From Toxonevra muliebris (taxonomy: Eukaryota > Arthropoda > Insecta > Diptera > Pallopteridae), in the NCBI GenBank assembly GCA_963691655.1, contig OY829329.1, forward strand, positions 55,999,408-56,063,407: DNA of 64,000 nt, given 5' to 3'. The notes beneath the pieces are model-generated. The model saw only the letters and a program-made list of their open reading frames with translations, searched no databases and was not told the DNA's origin. A program made the position numbers and the translations under genes. Every line of letters begins with the position of its first letter. The stretch's first letter is position 1. Below, piece after piece: positions 36,340-48,588 of this stretch.

Positions 36340-38548
36340 ATTCCGGGAACTTTTTGATCAAGGTGGTATGACTGTAATTAGTCAATTGAAAATATAGCAT
36401 GGAATTTTTTCTATCTGAGAGATAATTTTACTCTCAGTCACTGGAAACAAATAGCTATAATTGATCAATTGAAAACATAACGTGAGATATTTTTTCTCTC
36501 AGCATAGAACTAAGCAACGGGCATACTACATTCCTGACTGGAACTAAATCTGGTTTATTCGCTAGAGGACATAATTCAATTTTTCTTTTACACATACATA
36601 TTCTATTACTTACTATTGAGGCGCCTGTGAAATTGTATGCCAAAAGTTAAGTCAGATTTAAATCAACCTAAGCAATTACTTGGATTGTCAGCCAAAGTAT
36701 AGAGTGCCAACCACTTTTCCTCCATAGAATATAAACTAAATTTTAAGCTTCAAGTATATGAAATAATTACTTCTCACATTGGTTTATTTCATGTAGAGGT
36801 AAACATAATTTCATTAACAAAATTAATTAGTAACAACTAAATCAACTTTTATTATTATTCATATTAGTAAGTAAACAGTTAATGTCAACAATAGAAATTT
36901 GCTATAAAATTTCTCATAATTTGCTCGCAGCTATAAGCACAAGCGCAAGTACACTGAAATTTAAACCATTATATGCCAGCATACTACAATATTGTATACT
37001 AGAAAATCATATATGTTTCTGTGTAATTTTCATAATTCTTAAATGAAACAAAAAACAGCAAAAACTTTTCCTTTTTTGTTACCAGTTTATACTTAGTGAA
37101 GACTACACTATAGTTACTATAATACATATCTGTATTTATGTATTGTAAGCGTGCGCGCTTATTGTGCATATTTATAAACAAAGTATGTAGTAAATATGTA
37201 TATGTGCTGGTGTGTGTATGAGTAAAACTATACAGAAAATTATGTTTGCATGCATGTTGGCATAATAGTGATAATGATAGCTAGCGCACTTGTTGTCGCT
37301 ATAGAAATTTCAATGCTATATAGTATGAAAATTAATGGGTGAAATTTATGACAATGTTTCCGTTTCCGCTTGACATTGCAACAGCAACAACATTGTTAAA
37401 TAGAAATTTCATTTTGTGAAGTATAATTATGCATTCCTACATATTTAAGTTTATTCAATTCAATTATTTTAGAATATTAGTGCCGTACGATTGAAATTTT
37501 TTCTAAAACATTGTACTTGCAACAAAAAATTTTAAAATAATTATTAATTTAAATATGACAAATCATATTTATAGAATATTTAAATATGTATTCGTTAATG
37601 TAGAACAATTTTTCTATGTATAATCAAATTAAATAAAATAATTTAATACGAACGTTATGGTGGCGTATGAGTGATTTTTATTTAAATTTAAATGCAATAC
37701 GCACGTAGCAAATAGAAAATATTAAATTAATTTGTTTTCACATAGCTTGTGTGCGTATATATATTTACTTGGTAATAAAATTAATTACATAAAATATTTA
37801 TAGAATTCTATTACAAACATACAAAATTTAAATATATATAAATTTATTTTATACATAATTCATTTTAATAAAATTCAATTACGCAATCAAACGCTGATTG
37901 CGCTCTTTGTGCAAATTGTTACAGAAATATATTAATTTCCATACATATTTCATTGCAAAATGAATTCATAATGGAATTTGGTAGGTACCAATTAAATTTG
38001 TTGCAACTAAAAATAAATGCATGTATTTTTATACTAGTTAATAACAAATAAATCAAATTGCTCTTGTAATTTCATGAATAGAAAATTAAAAAGAAAACCC
38101 TATCATTTATGCAAGACCGAATATGCCATCGAATATTTAAAGAGCATAAAGTGGAATATTTGCTCTCTGAGAGAGAATTGTACTCTCACTTAATGAAAAC
38201 TAATGACTGTGATTAGCCAACTGAAAGGATAGCGTAAGAGATTTTGCTTTTTTGCATACCTGTGATTTCTGGTTTTGGCTCGAAATATGATTTGATTTTT
38301 AGTGTATTTATTGGTGTGAGTTACGTGATGAGTAGTGCGTTCACAAATTAGTTGATTCGGCTTCTAGTTTTGGTCTGATTTATGGTTTGTTTTTAGTCTA
38401 AATTTCGATTTGATCTTTGGTCTAGGAATACTATAATATGTATGTATATCTATGTATAAGTATATAAGTCAATATGACTTTATCTTCTAAATTGATCCAA
38501 ATATTTTCTTAAAGAATTTAATATCTATAATGTGAAATCAGAAATCAG
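36340..38548. other. Intergenic; short dispersed repeat
   Basis: A block with TTTTTCTATCTGAGAGATAA / TTACTCTCAGTCACTGGAAA (36400-36500) is partly repeated at 36450-36510 and again at 38155-38245 (CTCTGAGAGAGAATTGTACT). GGTCTGATTT-type array sequence starts at about 38270. No gene. Confidence 0.5.
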
Positions 38549-39125
38549 TGGCGGTTCTAGGATTTCGGTTTGGGGGGGGCGGGGGGGGTGGAGGGGGGAG
38601 AGGGGCTGATTTTACTATTTTAAAAGATAAATATCAGACTCACTATCGACCAAAACCCAAAACCTAGACCAAAAACTAGTGCAAACATTTTATCAAATAC
38701 AGGTCAAAAATTAAATGATAACTGGAACAAAACAAAACTGAAACCAAAATTCAAACTAAAATCGGATAGAAATTTAGGCGGAACTTTCGACCGAATTTCA
38801 AACAAAAATTCAAATACTTTTTTCAGATTTCAAAAATCTAGATCAAAATGAGACCAAATTCAGATCAAAATCTTGATTATGAATTTTCTGATGGATTTAT
38901 ATTGTTAAATGATCTATCTTGAGAAAAAAGTTTGTAGGAAATTTTAATTTCCTTTGAGAAAAAATTTTGATGATACAATTTGATACTTCTCTATTTTTTG
39001 AGTCATTTTTGGTCGAACAAAAACCAAAACAATCCATTTAGACATTTTTAAGAATTTAACCACATCTGGTAGTCGAACCTGAGGCAGCTGGAACTCCAGT
39101 CTAGCACTCATTCACCAGGCCAAGG
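38549..39125 (-). repeat. Second copy of the hAT-like sequence, with a tRNA-like head
   Basis: CAGTGGCGGTTCTAGGATTT at 38549 and the next 450 bp match, in reverse, the right part of the element ending at 29506. At 39061-39125 the minus strand reads TTGGCCTGGTGAATGAGTGC and, about 35 nt on, AGGTTCGACTACC; these look like A and B boxes of a tRNA. The copy in receptor 1 lacks the B-box part. It could be a tRNA-derived SINE joined to the hAT-like sequence. Confidence 0.5.
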
Positions 39126-39835
39126 GGGTCTAAGTTTTGATCTAATTTATGACTTGGTTTCTGACTAGGTGTATGGGCTGGTTTTAGGACTGGTTTTTGG
39201 TCTAATTTTCGATTTTGACTTGTTTTTGTTAGCTTTTGGTCTGATTTTTGTTTTCAGTTTTGTCTGACTTTTTTGGCTAGTTTCTGGTCCGGGTTCATGG
39301 TCAGGTGTTTGCTCTAGTTCTGGTCTGTTTTCTAGTTTGGTTGTTTATATGATTTTTTGCTAGATACTACTGTTTTGTTTAATTTTGTATCAAGGCTTGG
39401 TCTGGTTTTTGGTCCTATTAATAATCTGATTTCTGGTTCTAAGTTTGGTCTGGTTTTTGATTTCATTTTTACTTTGTTTAGTTTTTAAACTAGTCGGAGT
39501 TTCGGCTCGGTTTTTAACTTGGTTTCTAGTAAAATTTTTAACGTTGTTTTTACCCAGATTTTAAGATTGATTTCAGGTTTTAATTATGGTCTGGGCTTTG
39601 GTGCGATTTTCGTTCCGGTTTTAGTCTAGTTATTGGTCTGCTTTTATTTTGTTTAATTTTTCTGTCTGACTTACGATTTACGAATTTTGATTTGATTTTC
39701 GGCCTGTTCTCATTTTTGCTCCAATTTTTTTCCGGTTTTTTGTATTGGAGTATTGGTTTAATTTTTCTGCTTTTCAGTCTTTTTTTCTAGGTTTAATTTT
39801 CGAATTTGATCTGATGTTTGTCATACTAGAAAACC
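39126..39835. repeat. Degenerate TTTTGGTCTGATTTT array
   Basis: About 700 bp of variants of TGGTCTGATTTTTGGTCT with no fixed period. The same sequence class occurs at 28030-28760, 29205-29480, 38270-38440, 47935-48040 and 58440-59060, always inside or just beyond an odorant receptor gene. Confidence 0.75.
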
Positions 39836-40308
39836 TGATAATTTTTCCTGTCAGCTGATAGCAGGAAATCTCAACAGCACTTCTGAGGTGCTCATAATAA
39901 TAACTGGAAGTGCAAAGAGAAAGTAGTCTATGTATAATCCTATGCCCATCTACTATAGAGAGAGAACAAGACTTTTATTCAGTGTATTTTAGATTCTACC
40001 ACGTCCGAACTTAATTTGAAAGGAAGGTTTTGTTTGTTGTTCAGGAACAAGAAGCGGCTCTGAAAATTCCATTAAATTAAATAAACTTTTAACTTCAGAA
40101 TTCTATGTACAAATATTTTTTATTAGCTTATCAAGTAAAGCTTAAGTAATTTCTCACAATAATATGTTTATGCCGATCATGGTCCTGTCTCCAAAAATTC
40201 CATTGTACACTAAGAAATGTAAAAAATGATTTGTAAATTCTTTCATCAAAAAAGTTACGTAACTAACTATCAAGAATCAACATACTTGTTTTATATGGCA
40301 TTATGTTA

Positions 40309-41989
40309 TTATTGCTTAAAACTATGTAAGATATTAAAATACGAATATGAAACTCTTAAAATAGCTTGAAATGATTCCAAGGTCATAGGACGGATGCCAC
40401 CATAAGTAATCTAGAATAGAGTAGTAAAATTCTTCCATTAATTTATGATTAATTAAATGCATATAATAATGTAGTGTAATAACCTCAAGAGGCTTTTGAC
40501 TACGCTCAATAATAATTAATACACATTTTCGTATTTTCTCATTGGAATGCATCCAGTCAAGATTATAAGCAGCTTCACCAACCTGGTTACTCTAAAAACA
40601 AAAATTGAGCATACTTAGTTTTCATTTTCCTATAATCAAAATTCTCAAATAAAGTTCATTTTAGCTGAGTTGCGGATATTCAGAGGAAGAATTTGTACGA
40701 TTACTCACAGAAAACCATTAACAATGATTTGTCAATTGAGATATTTTCTCTCTGTGTATATTTACAACTATCAACTCTTTTGTTATTTGTGTATTTGCGA
40801 ACCTCAGTGGAAAAGTTAGTGGCATGCCAATAGAGAACGAAAAGCATAATGAATATACCAATAAGAAAAAAAATTGATGTTACTAAGAGAATGTTATCTT
40901 CGACCTGTCGAGAAGTGTGAATACATGACAAAAATAAAAATTAATTCTTTCAGAAAATTTGTTTGGATTTGTGTACAAAGAAAATCTTACTTACAATTGT
41001 AATGAGAAAACAAATCAAGCAGAACATTAAACCAAAAATTACAACGTCCACGAGACACAACATTGATACCAAACCTTCCAGATCATTGCGATATCTAGAG
41101 AAAATATACAAAATTTTTTATTTTTCTAGGCTGTAGAATAAATTTTATGCATCTTGAATGATTTTTACTTTATAATCTTATTGTGATATTTAATACACTT
41201 TTTAATTTCAAGAAGCATCACATCCATATCATCAATATCATTCAATTTCTCTATTTTTACACGTAAACTTCGTAGAATACCAACACCAAACATAAGCCAA
41301 GCCATGAAAAGGTTGGCAAATGGGAGATATGTGCAGAAACAGTAAGGAATACAGATACATGTTTGGACTGCATAAACTGTTTCGTATAAAGGGCTTTGTA
41401 GGACATCAGTGCCCGGTACATATACATTGAAAATAAATCCTACAAGCAAAAATAAAATAAAATTAAATTTAATTAATTTCAGACAGTATTTCTCTTACTT
41501 CGTTCATTTTGCAAAAATGGACTTATTGTGCCTGCCATGGCCGCTATAAATATACAAATATTAGTCATTCTTGAAAAGGCTTGAGAACGTGTTCCAATTT
41601 CATTTAAAATGTTTAAAGTATCTGCGTCCTTGTATTTCTAAATAATAGAATTCTAGTTATTTTAATTTATCTGTATTTATCTACGAATATACCTTTGCGT
41701 ATTTATACCATTTTTCAATATCTTGCATTAATTTACTAACTTTTTGTTCTTTAAAAACCATTGTCAAAATGCGTAATGATGCATTAAATGATATAGCGAA
41801 CATGAAAACAGTTAGAGTTACTTCTTCAAATTTACCCCATTTTTTATAGCAAAAGATGATTTGAAAGAAATTGGTTATTAGTGGAATTGCCGCGAATGCA
41901 AACGCCTTTCGCTTATTGGCGAACCCAATGAAGCCACAACGACGCCAAATTTTCACACTTATATGAAATAATTTCAAATTATCGTACAT
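40309..41989 (-). CDS. Odorant receptor, Or43a-like, gene 2 (7 exons, intact)
   Basis: The exons, in order of transcription, are 41989-41693, 41637-41499, 41439-41169, 41094-40995, 40904-40803, 40591-40484 and 40410-40309. Exon lengths 297, 139, 271, 100, 102 and 108 equal those of gene 1, with the same phases; the last exon is 102. The frame gives 372 residues and ends at TAA. Landmarks are MYDNLKLFHISVKIWRRCGF, VPGTDVLQSPLYETVYAVQ, YLPFANLFMAWLMFGVGIL, YRNDLEGLVSMLCLVDVVIF and PMTLESFQAILRVSYSYF. Introns are short (about 55-200 bp). It is a recent duplicate of gene 3, 8.28 kb away, with about 14 residue differences by eye. The expected function is odour detection together with Orco. Confidence 0.93.
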
Positions 41990-42060
41990 TTTTTAAAACT
42001 AGAGTTAATATTCGAATGTATTTCACTTCACTGCATATTTACGCATTGCTGTTGTTGGGT

Positions 42061-42070
42061 TTTATATAAA
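42061..42070 (-). promoter_or_regulatory. TATA box of odorant receptor 2
   Basis: TTTATATAAA lies about 75-80 bp upstream of the ATG at 41989, inside GGTTTTATATAAAACC. It is in the part of the flank where similarity to gene 3 has already broken down. Confidence 0.55.
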
Positions 42071-42355
42071 ACCTTCAATACCCTTTTTCACATTCAAGCA
42101 ATCAATCAATTTAATTGAACTAACACCGAATCCTGGATGGGGGTTATTATTTATTCATATTATTTTTTCATTTTCTCGCACTTAAAACTTATTTTACTAT
42201 AGTAATAACATGAATTATCAAAAATAAGTTTCTTAAGAGAATAGTTTATGGTAGTTGATATAAAAAATAAAATAGTGTTAAATGCCACTTCCTATAAAAA
42301 TACATACATACATATATAAATAACATGAATTTTATTTGTGGGGTGATCATTAAAA

Positions 42356-43445
42356 GTTTTTGTTTGAAGTTTTGGCTTGGGGGTATACTACGAAGTTACA
42401 TATTCCTCTTCTTATTGCGATAAAAATTGGTATCGAGGGGTTTTTTGTCGTGAAAAAACTGAATCTGATATTTATTTGCAAAAAAAAAAAAAAAAAAATT
42501 TTAGACATACTTTCCATACAAAAAACCGTCGAAAATCCTCAAAAAGTGGAAAATTTGTATTGGAGGTACCCTAATTTTATATCGAAATAGCTTAAATTCT
42601 TTATCATTGTTAAAAAGATAGTTTCTGAAAGTTTCAGAACAATCGGCTAAAAAATAAGCATCCACTTCTCATCATCAGCGATCAAACGTTACTAAACGAA
42701 AATTACACTATCCGACAAAAATAAATTTTTCCAAAAATAACAAGGTTCTGCAAGTGGATTCTGATAGAACTCGGAAGAAAAAATTATACGGGTCTCGGCG
42801 TTTTAAAAGTTTATCTCAAATTTTTTTTTGTACGCAGTCCTAAAGTTTGCCCATTTCTAACAGATTATAAGACAACTTGTTAGTTTTGTATCAAAGCTTG
42901 TTTGTATGCTCAGAAATTTTTATGTAGAATTTCCCGTAGAATAATTTCCTCCAACATATTAACCCTTTGGCGCCCACCAATCAGGGTTATTTTTGCCCTT
43001 ATCGAAAAAAGTTACTTTTTTGACCCATTACAAGGTAAAATTTCATGTTGCCCATGAAATTTTACTATAGGTCACTGAACAACAAAAATCTGTAAACTTA
43101 GTTTTAGAAAACATAAACCCAAATTCCAAAAATGTTTCAAATATTCAGCTTTTATGAGAACTGGATGCTTATTTTTTAGCCGATTGTTCTGAAATTTTCA
43201 GAAACTAATTTCTTAATGAAAAAAATGATGTATGCAAAAATTTAATTTATTTTGATGTAAAATAAGGGTACATTCCATACAAATTTTCCACTTTTTGGAG
43301 ATTTTTAACGGTTATTTCTGCAAATAAAAATCAGATTCAGTTTTTTCATGCCAAAAAAAACCCTCGATACCAATTTTCACCACAATAAGAAGAGGAACAT
43401 GTAACTTCGTAGTACACCCCCGAACGAAAACTTCAAAAAAAAATA
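42356..43445. mobile_element. Fold-back element upstream of odorant receptor 2
   Basis: Arms of about 320 bp face each other: 42356-42680 (GGGGGTATACTACGAAGTTA, then GGTATCGAGGGGTTTTTTGT) and 43130-43445 in reverse. They share the inner phrase AACAATCGGCTAAAAAATAA. By eye they are somewhat over 80% identical, so older than the palindrome at 13903. The central 450 bp are unique and without a transposase. Confidence 0.82.
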
Positions 43446-44144
43446 ATTTGTATGAAACGATGCTGATAGGAAAAAAACAGTTATCACCACTGAATTCCTT
43501 GACCCCGAATTAGTTAGAAACGATATGTCTCTTGTCTGCTACAAAATTTTTTTTTTTAAATTCGAGCACAGTGTGAATAATCAAAAATTTGTGTTGATAC
43601 GGCTTTTTGGATTTTAGATGACGATATATAAGTACTTGTGAATTACTTAACCATTAAGGACGAACGGGGGATCAAGAAAATAGCTTGAGAAAAAATTTGT
43701 TTTTGAACCTGGCTGAGGAACGGCTCAGCGACAAGGTGCCATATGGAACCGCTATGCATTACTGGGTTAAATTATGCATAGAAAGCAAAGAATCAGGTAA
43801 AGTTCTTAACATCCGAATATTTTCCGAATATTGTGGGCACATTCGCAATGATTTTTCTGCAAATAAATAATAGTTTTGAAACCTTCAATTCATTTCTATC
43901 AAATACACTTTAATTACTTTCAATACTCGTAACTCCTTCAACGCACTCGAGAAGACCAGCGTCAGTTGATTTTCGCCAATCACTGGGTGGCGTTATTAAA
44001 CAAACTTCGCAAATTGCGCACCTTCCATCTGATCATGCTCCACGATGCTTCGTTAACTTTTTTTTCAATTAGTTTATTAGACATATGTGAAAACGTAAAT
44101 ATTTTTTATTTTTAGAAATTATTATTTGTTATAAATGGCATTAC
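43446..44144. other. Intergenic; block shared with the receptor 1 intron
   Basis: GAACCTGGCTGAGGAACGGC with its neighbours (43705-43770) matches the loop of the fold-back element at 26855-26930. A 61-codon frame covers it (43685-43870), but the match to a non-coding loop argues against a gene. Confidence 0.5.
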
Positions 44145-44265
44145 CTCAAACTCCGGCTCTTCATATAAGTACTTAAAAATTTTGTCTACATCATTCTCCG
44201 TCCACTTTTTATTAGCTTTTCTCTTTTTTTCTTTTTGGGGGTACAATTTCTATATTTTCTTCCAT
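44145..44265 (-). pseudogene. Possible Myb/SANT-like domain fragment
   Basis: On the minus strand, ATG at 44265 reads MEENIEIVPPKRKK. After a one-base shift it reads KKWTENDVDKIFKYLYEEPE, which looks like the start of a Myb/SANT- or MADF-like DNA-binding domain. It is followed by a GT donor at 44144. The needed shift and the lack of further exons suggest a relic, perhaps of a PIF/Harbinger-type or similar element. Family assignment is weak. Confidence 0.3.
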
Positions 44266-45764
44266 TTTTTGCGGCGACGATTTAACTTTTTTTTATTTTA
44301 CAAATTTGCTTCATCTTCTTCAAACAGTTGTCAAATATACACATACAATTTACAACTTAACAATAGGGTTTTGGCATAACAGTTCTTGCCAGGGTTGTAA
44401 ATATAAGTTACGTACATTTTGTTGTGGTCGTAGCAGCTGTAGCAGAAGTTACTTTTTTAGCTTTTTTTTTATTGTGTTCAGCTTTTTTGTAACTACAATA
44501 TTTTTCATGTGAGCAAGCATTTTCTCGCGCCGCGCTTTACACTATGTTCGATGTTGGCTACCCGATTTGTAAGATATGCTCTACACACTCGAGACTAGCC
44601 TCATGGGGTTAGAAGAAAAGACTATTCCCCCTCTCACCTACACATTTGGCAGTTTCAAGAGACTAGTCTCCAAAAACTTAATAAATGTTTGCATGATTTT
44701 GTTATAACTGAAAATTTCACAAAGTTAATGAATAATGTTTATTTTAAAATTATTTACATATTTTTATTATACTTAAGAATATATATTGAATAAATACAAG
44801 TATGTGTACGAAAAAAACTGGTCGAACTTAAAATGTTATAAAACTGAAATTTATTGTCCAATTTCAAAAACATTATAGCTTAAACATAGGTTTATACTAA
44901 CTTTAGAAAAATGTTCTAACTTTGGCATAACATCCTTCATAATCGCTTGGACAAAATCTTTATTAAAGTCTCTGGTTATGTTTTGCTATTTGTTTTTTAA
45001 TTGATATTCATTTTTAACAGTTTATTGAGTTTTGCTTTAATTCCTTTATTTCAACAGATACGAATTTGATGTCTGAAGCAAAGTTGCTAAGCGTAAAGAT
45101 ATAAACAATTGTACACACTTTTCCTCCATTTTCTACCCTTTCTCTTGAAAATGGATTTCGTTCCAAATAGATCAAAACTTTTTTACTTTAATCTTCGTTT
45201 CAAACCCTTCTTTTCTACCGCTACCGGCGCTTCAAAGATACCTTTTAATTACAAAAGTCACTGAGGATTAAGCCATTTTTAGTTCTTTGGCAATGTCATT
45301 ATGAGACATGACTAGATTTTCTATTTTTTGCGAAAAATTAACTCGCCAACGTGTCCCTTAAATGCTAGCATAATTTACACTAATCAATTTTGATCAAAAA
45401 GGATGATGCAATAACATCGGCAATAAAGTAAGCTTCTTGAGTGACTTTGAATTTCGTTACAGTTACAATTGCCCCAGGTATGCAAATTTTCGTGTGACCA
45501 TACTTTAGATGCCTAATTTAATTTTCTTTTCGTTATGTTTGCTGAAATGTATTTTTGTTTTTTTAATGTTACTAAAAACAAAAAGTTTCTTTTGTATATA
45601 ATCGTAGAGTTTTGTGTGTATGATATCGTGTAACTTCTGAACAACTGGGCCAATTGAAGTCATATTTCCAGAATATATTTTCTTAGGCGGGAGGATGAAT
45701 CATAGTTATGATGGGCGTGGTTTTTAGGAAAGTGGGCGTGGCACCTCCCATACAATCCTAATAG
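44266..45764. other. Intergenic, no gene seen
   Basis: AT-rich. The phrases GATGGGCGTGGTTTTTAGG and AGTGGGCGTGGCACCTCCCA at 45700-45750 begin the repeat described next. No gene. Confidence 0.5.
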
Positions 45765-47180
45765 TTGTTTGGGTATATCTCATGAACCATTTACAGTACA
45801 GTACAGAAATTTGGTACAATAATGAGAATTGATAATGCCATACTACAGCAAAAATATAGGTGGGATTGACAATGGGGGTGTGGCACCTTCCATATAACCT
45901 GAATTTCCGTTATGAGATATCTTAAGAGGCATTTATGGTACGGTACTAAAATATAAATTCTTACAGTTTGTTGGATTAGTGGGTGTGGCACCATGCTTCA
46001 CTTTTATTTTCTACTACTAATTTTACTACTACTTTTTTCTACTACTTTTAAGCTTCTTTTTTTCTGCAAATTTTTCTTATTTTCTACTACTTTTTCATCC
46101 AATATTTTCTACTACTACTACTTTTTTCTACTACTTTTTTGATACATTTCTTCTTATTTTCTAATATTACTTTCTACTATTTTTCACAACTATTTTTTAC
46201 TACTTTTTTACAGTTTTTTCTACCACTAATTTTTATTATTAGTTCTACCACTTTTTTTACTCCATTTTTACTATTTTTTTACTACTATGTTTAACTATTT
46301 TTCTACTACTTTTCCTGTACCTTTTTACTACTTTTTTACAACAATTTGTAATACAATTTTCTATTCTTTTTCCTACTACCTTTTCCAGTACTATTTCTAC
46401 TACTATTTTCTTCTACTTTTTTGCTGCTATTTTCTAATACTTTTTCCATTCCTTTTTCTACTATTATTTCTACTTCCTTATGGAATATCTTAAGACCCTG
46501 CCTAGCTATCTTAAAATCCGATAGGTGGCACTGTAACAAATTCTATATTTATAATAAATATGAAATTGGTTAAAATTTTTAAATAATTTCAAGAATGGTA
46601 TTTGATATGATTATAGAGCATCCTGAAATATTGTTTCTATAATTCAACTGAACCATAATAAAATTAATCCTAATGTTTTCTTGGGTATATCTCAAGAATC
46701 ATTTATTTGGTACAAGAACGTGAATTAACAATGCCATGCTACAACAAAAATATGGGTGGGTTGACAAAGGGGGTGTGACACCTTCCATATACCCTGAATT
46801 TTCACTACGGGTTATCTTAGTGTGGAAGTATTATGTGCCAATACCGGATTTAAAAACTTCTCTCGGTTTGTTGGATTAGTGGGTGTTGCACCATGTTCTA
46901 CTTCTATTTTCTACTACTATTTTAATTTATTTTTTCCAACATTTTCTTCTTATATTCAACTACTTTTTTACTACTTTATCTACTTATAATTTTTACCACT
47001 TTTTTACTACATTTTTCTACTACTTTTTCACTGTTTTTCTACTTCTATTTTTTATTATTATTATTTTTTAACTATTATTTCTACTAATTTATGAAATATC
47101 TCAAGAACCTGCCTAGCTATATAAAAATCCGATAAGTGGCGCTGTAATAAATTGTATTTTTATAATAAATAGCAAATAGG
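45765..47180. repeat. Roughly 0.9-kb unit present twice, each with a TTTCTACTAC array
   Basis: Unit 1 (about 45765-46560) and unit 2 (about 46673-47180) share, in the same order, GGGTATATCTCATGAACC, GGGGTGTGGCACCTTCCATA, TTGTTGGATTAGTGGGTG and a long TTTCTACTACTTT array. Both end in CTGCCTAGCTAT and AATCCGATAGGTGGCACTGT. It is a tandem duplication inside an old repetitive element; coding is not seen. The sequence ending ACCGGGTCAGCTAGT at 47437-47452 may be its right end, as such CTAGT ends occur in Helitron-like elements. Confidence 0.65.
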
Positions 47181-48588
47181 TCCATATTTTTAAATAGTTT
47201 TTGGAATTAGATATAGCTTCTCGAACGGTCTTTGATATTCTTCTGCGAATTAAATAGTTTTAAAAATGCTAATTTTGATGCCTCATTTTTAAATTTTTAC
47301 CAACTTCAATGTTCGTCCTTTAAGCTTGAATTGTCATTACCAATGTTCAATTTTAAACACCAAGAAACTTTATTCTTCTTCATTGAAATAAATTTAAATT
47401 TTCCCGCTTCTTCGTAGAAAGGGCAGAACAACGTCTACCGGGTCAGCTAGTACTTGTATAAGAATGTGCACCTATAATGTGTAGTACAAATAAAACATAT
47501 GTTATATATATATGTATATGTTAAAAAAAAAACAGATTTAGCTTCTTTTTTTAGCTGCAAATTTTTTTTAGCTCCTTTTTTTTGACAGTTTTAGCTACAA
47601 CCCCCAAAAAATTCTGACAACATGAGGTGGCCGTACTGTGCTGTATGTTAGCTAGCTGCTGCTGTTATTGATTCAGCAGGCGCTTCCTTTCCGAAGCTTA
47701 CTTATTACTTGCACTACGAAATGGGATACGGCTTGCCACTTCTCTTTCGATTCACCCGTATATGTCAGCAGACTGGCCGTTGTCGGTGTCCAACCAAATA
47801 GGTGCATAAACAAAGTAGCATGAGTTTATGAAGCTCCAAAAACTGTTCTAGCATTAGAAATGTTTCTCATGATACTTCACCATTTTTGCAAGATAAGCAA
47901 TGGTTAGGATTTTGCAAGGTGTTCATATCTCATTTCGGGTCTAACTTATAGCCTAAGTTTTGATTTTATTTTCGGTCTGGTTTCTGGTCTCTTATTGTAG
48001 GTTTAATTTTTGATTTCGGTCTAATATTTTGATTGAGTGATACAAGTAAATGCCAACGATCTTTCCTATTAACCGATAGCATTTCCTGCTGACTTTGAAC
48101 GTTCAATCAAAACTACAAGCAAAGCATTCACTTTTACATGATGAGTTGTACGTTCACGAAAGAGACGATTATACATCTGAATAGCACATTACAATATAAC
48201 AACCACTAAAAGTGCAACCTATACCTATTTACTATGCTACTATGGGGAACGAAGAAGTCCTTTTGGAGGGTATTTTATGCTCAACAACGTCCGAATTTAA
48301 TCTGCCAACAAGGTTTTCATTAAATTTAATTAGTTTTTAATTTCAGAATAGAATTAATATTTTTCATTATCATCTCAATTTAAGCTAAAGTAGCTACAGT
48401 GATACTAGTTAACTTACATTAAATAAAGCAGTTCAACCAAATTCAACTTTTAAAACAATTCCTGGTAAGGAAATCTTCGAAAAATTCCTCGTAACCTGAA
48501 AAACATTAAAATTGATTCGTAAATTCATTTTTCAGAGAACCGAAAACAACCCAGCATCTACATACTTGATTTATATGGCATTATGTTA
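47181..48588. other. Flank of odorant receptor 3
   Basis: It contains a short TTTTCGGTCTGGTTTCTGGT array (47935-48040). From about 48050 on there is weak, then rising, similarity to the flank of receptor 2 (39840 onward), for example ACGTCCGAATTTAATCTG near 48290. Confidence 0.6.

Noticed and set aside
43685..43870. 61-codon frame LFLNLAEERLSDKVPYGT as a gene
   Set aside because: The same DNA forms the loop of a fold-back element at 26.9 kb, so it is repeat sequence.
46287..47071. Phe/Tyr-rich frames
   Set aside because: Translations of the TTTCTACTAC low-complexity array.
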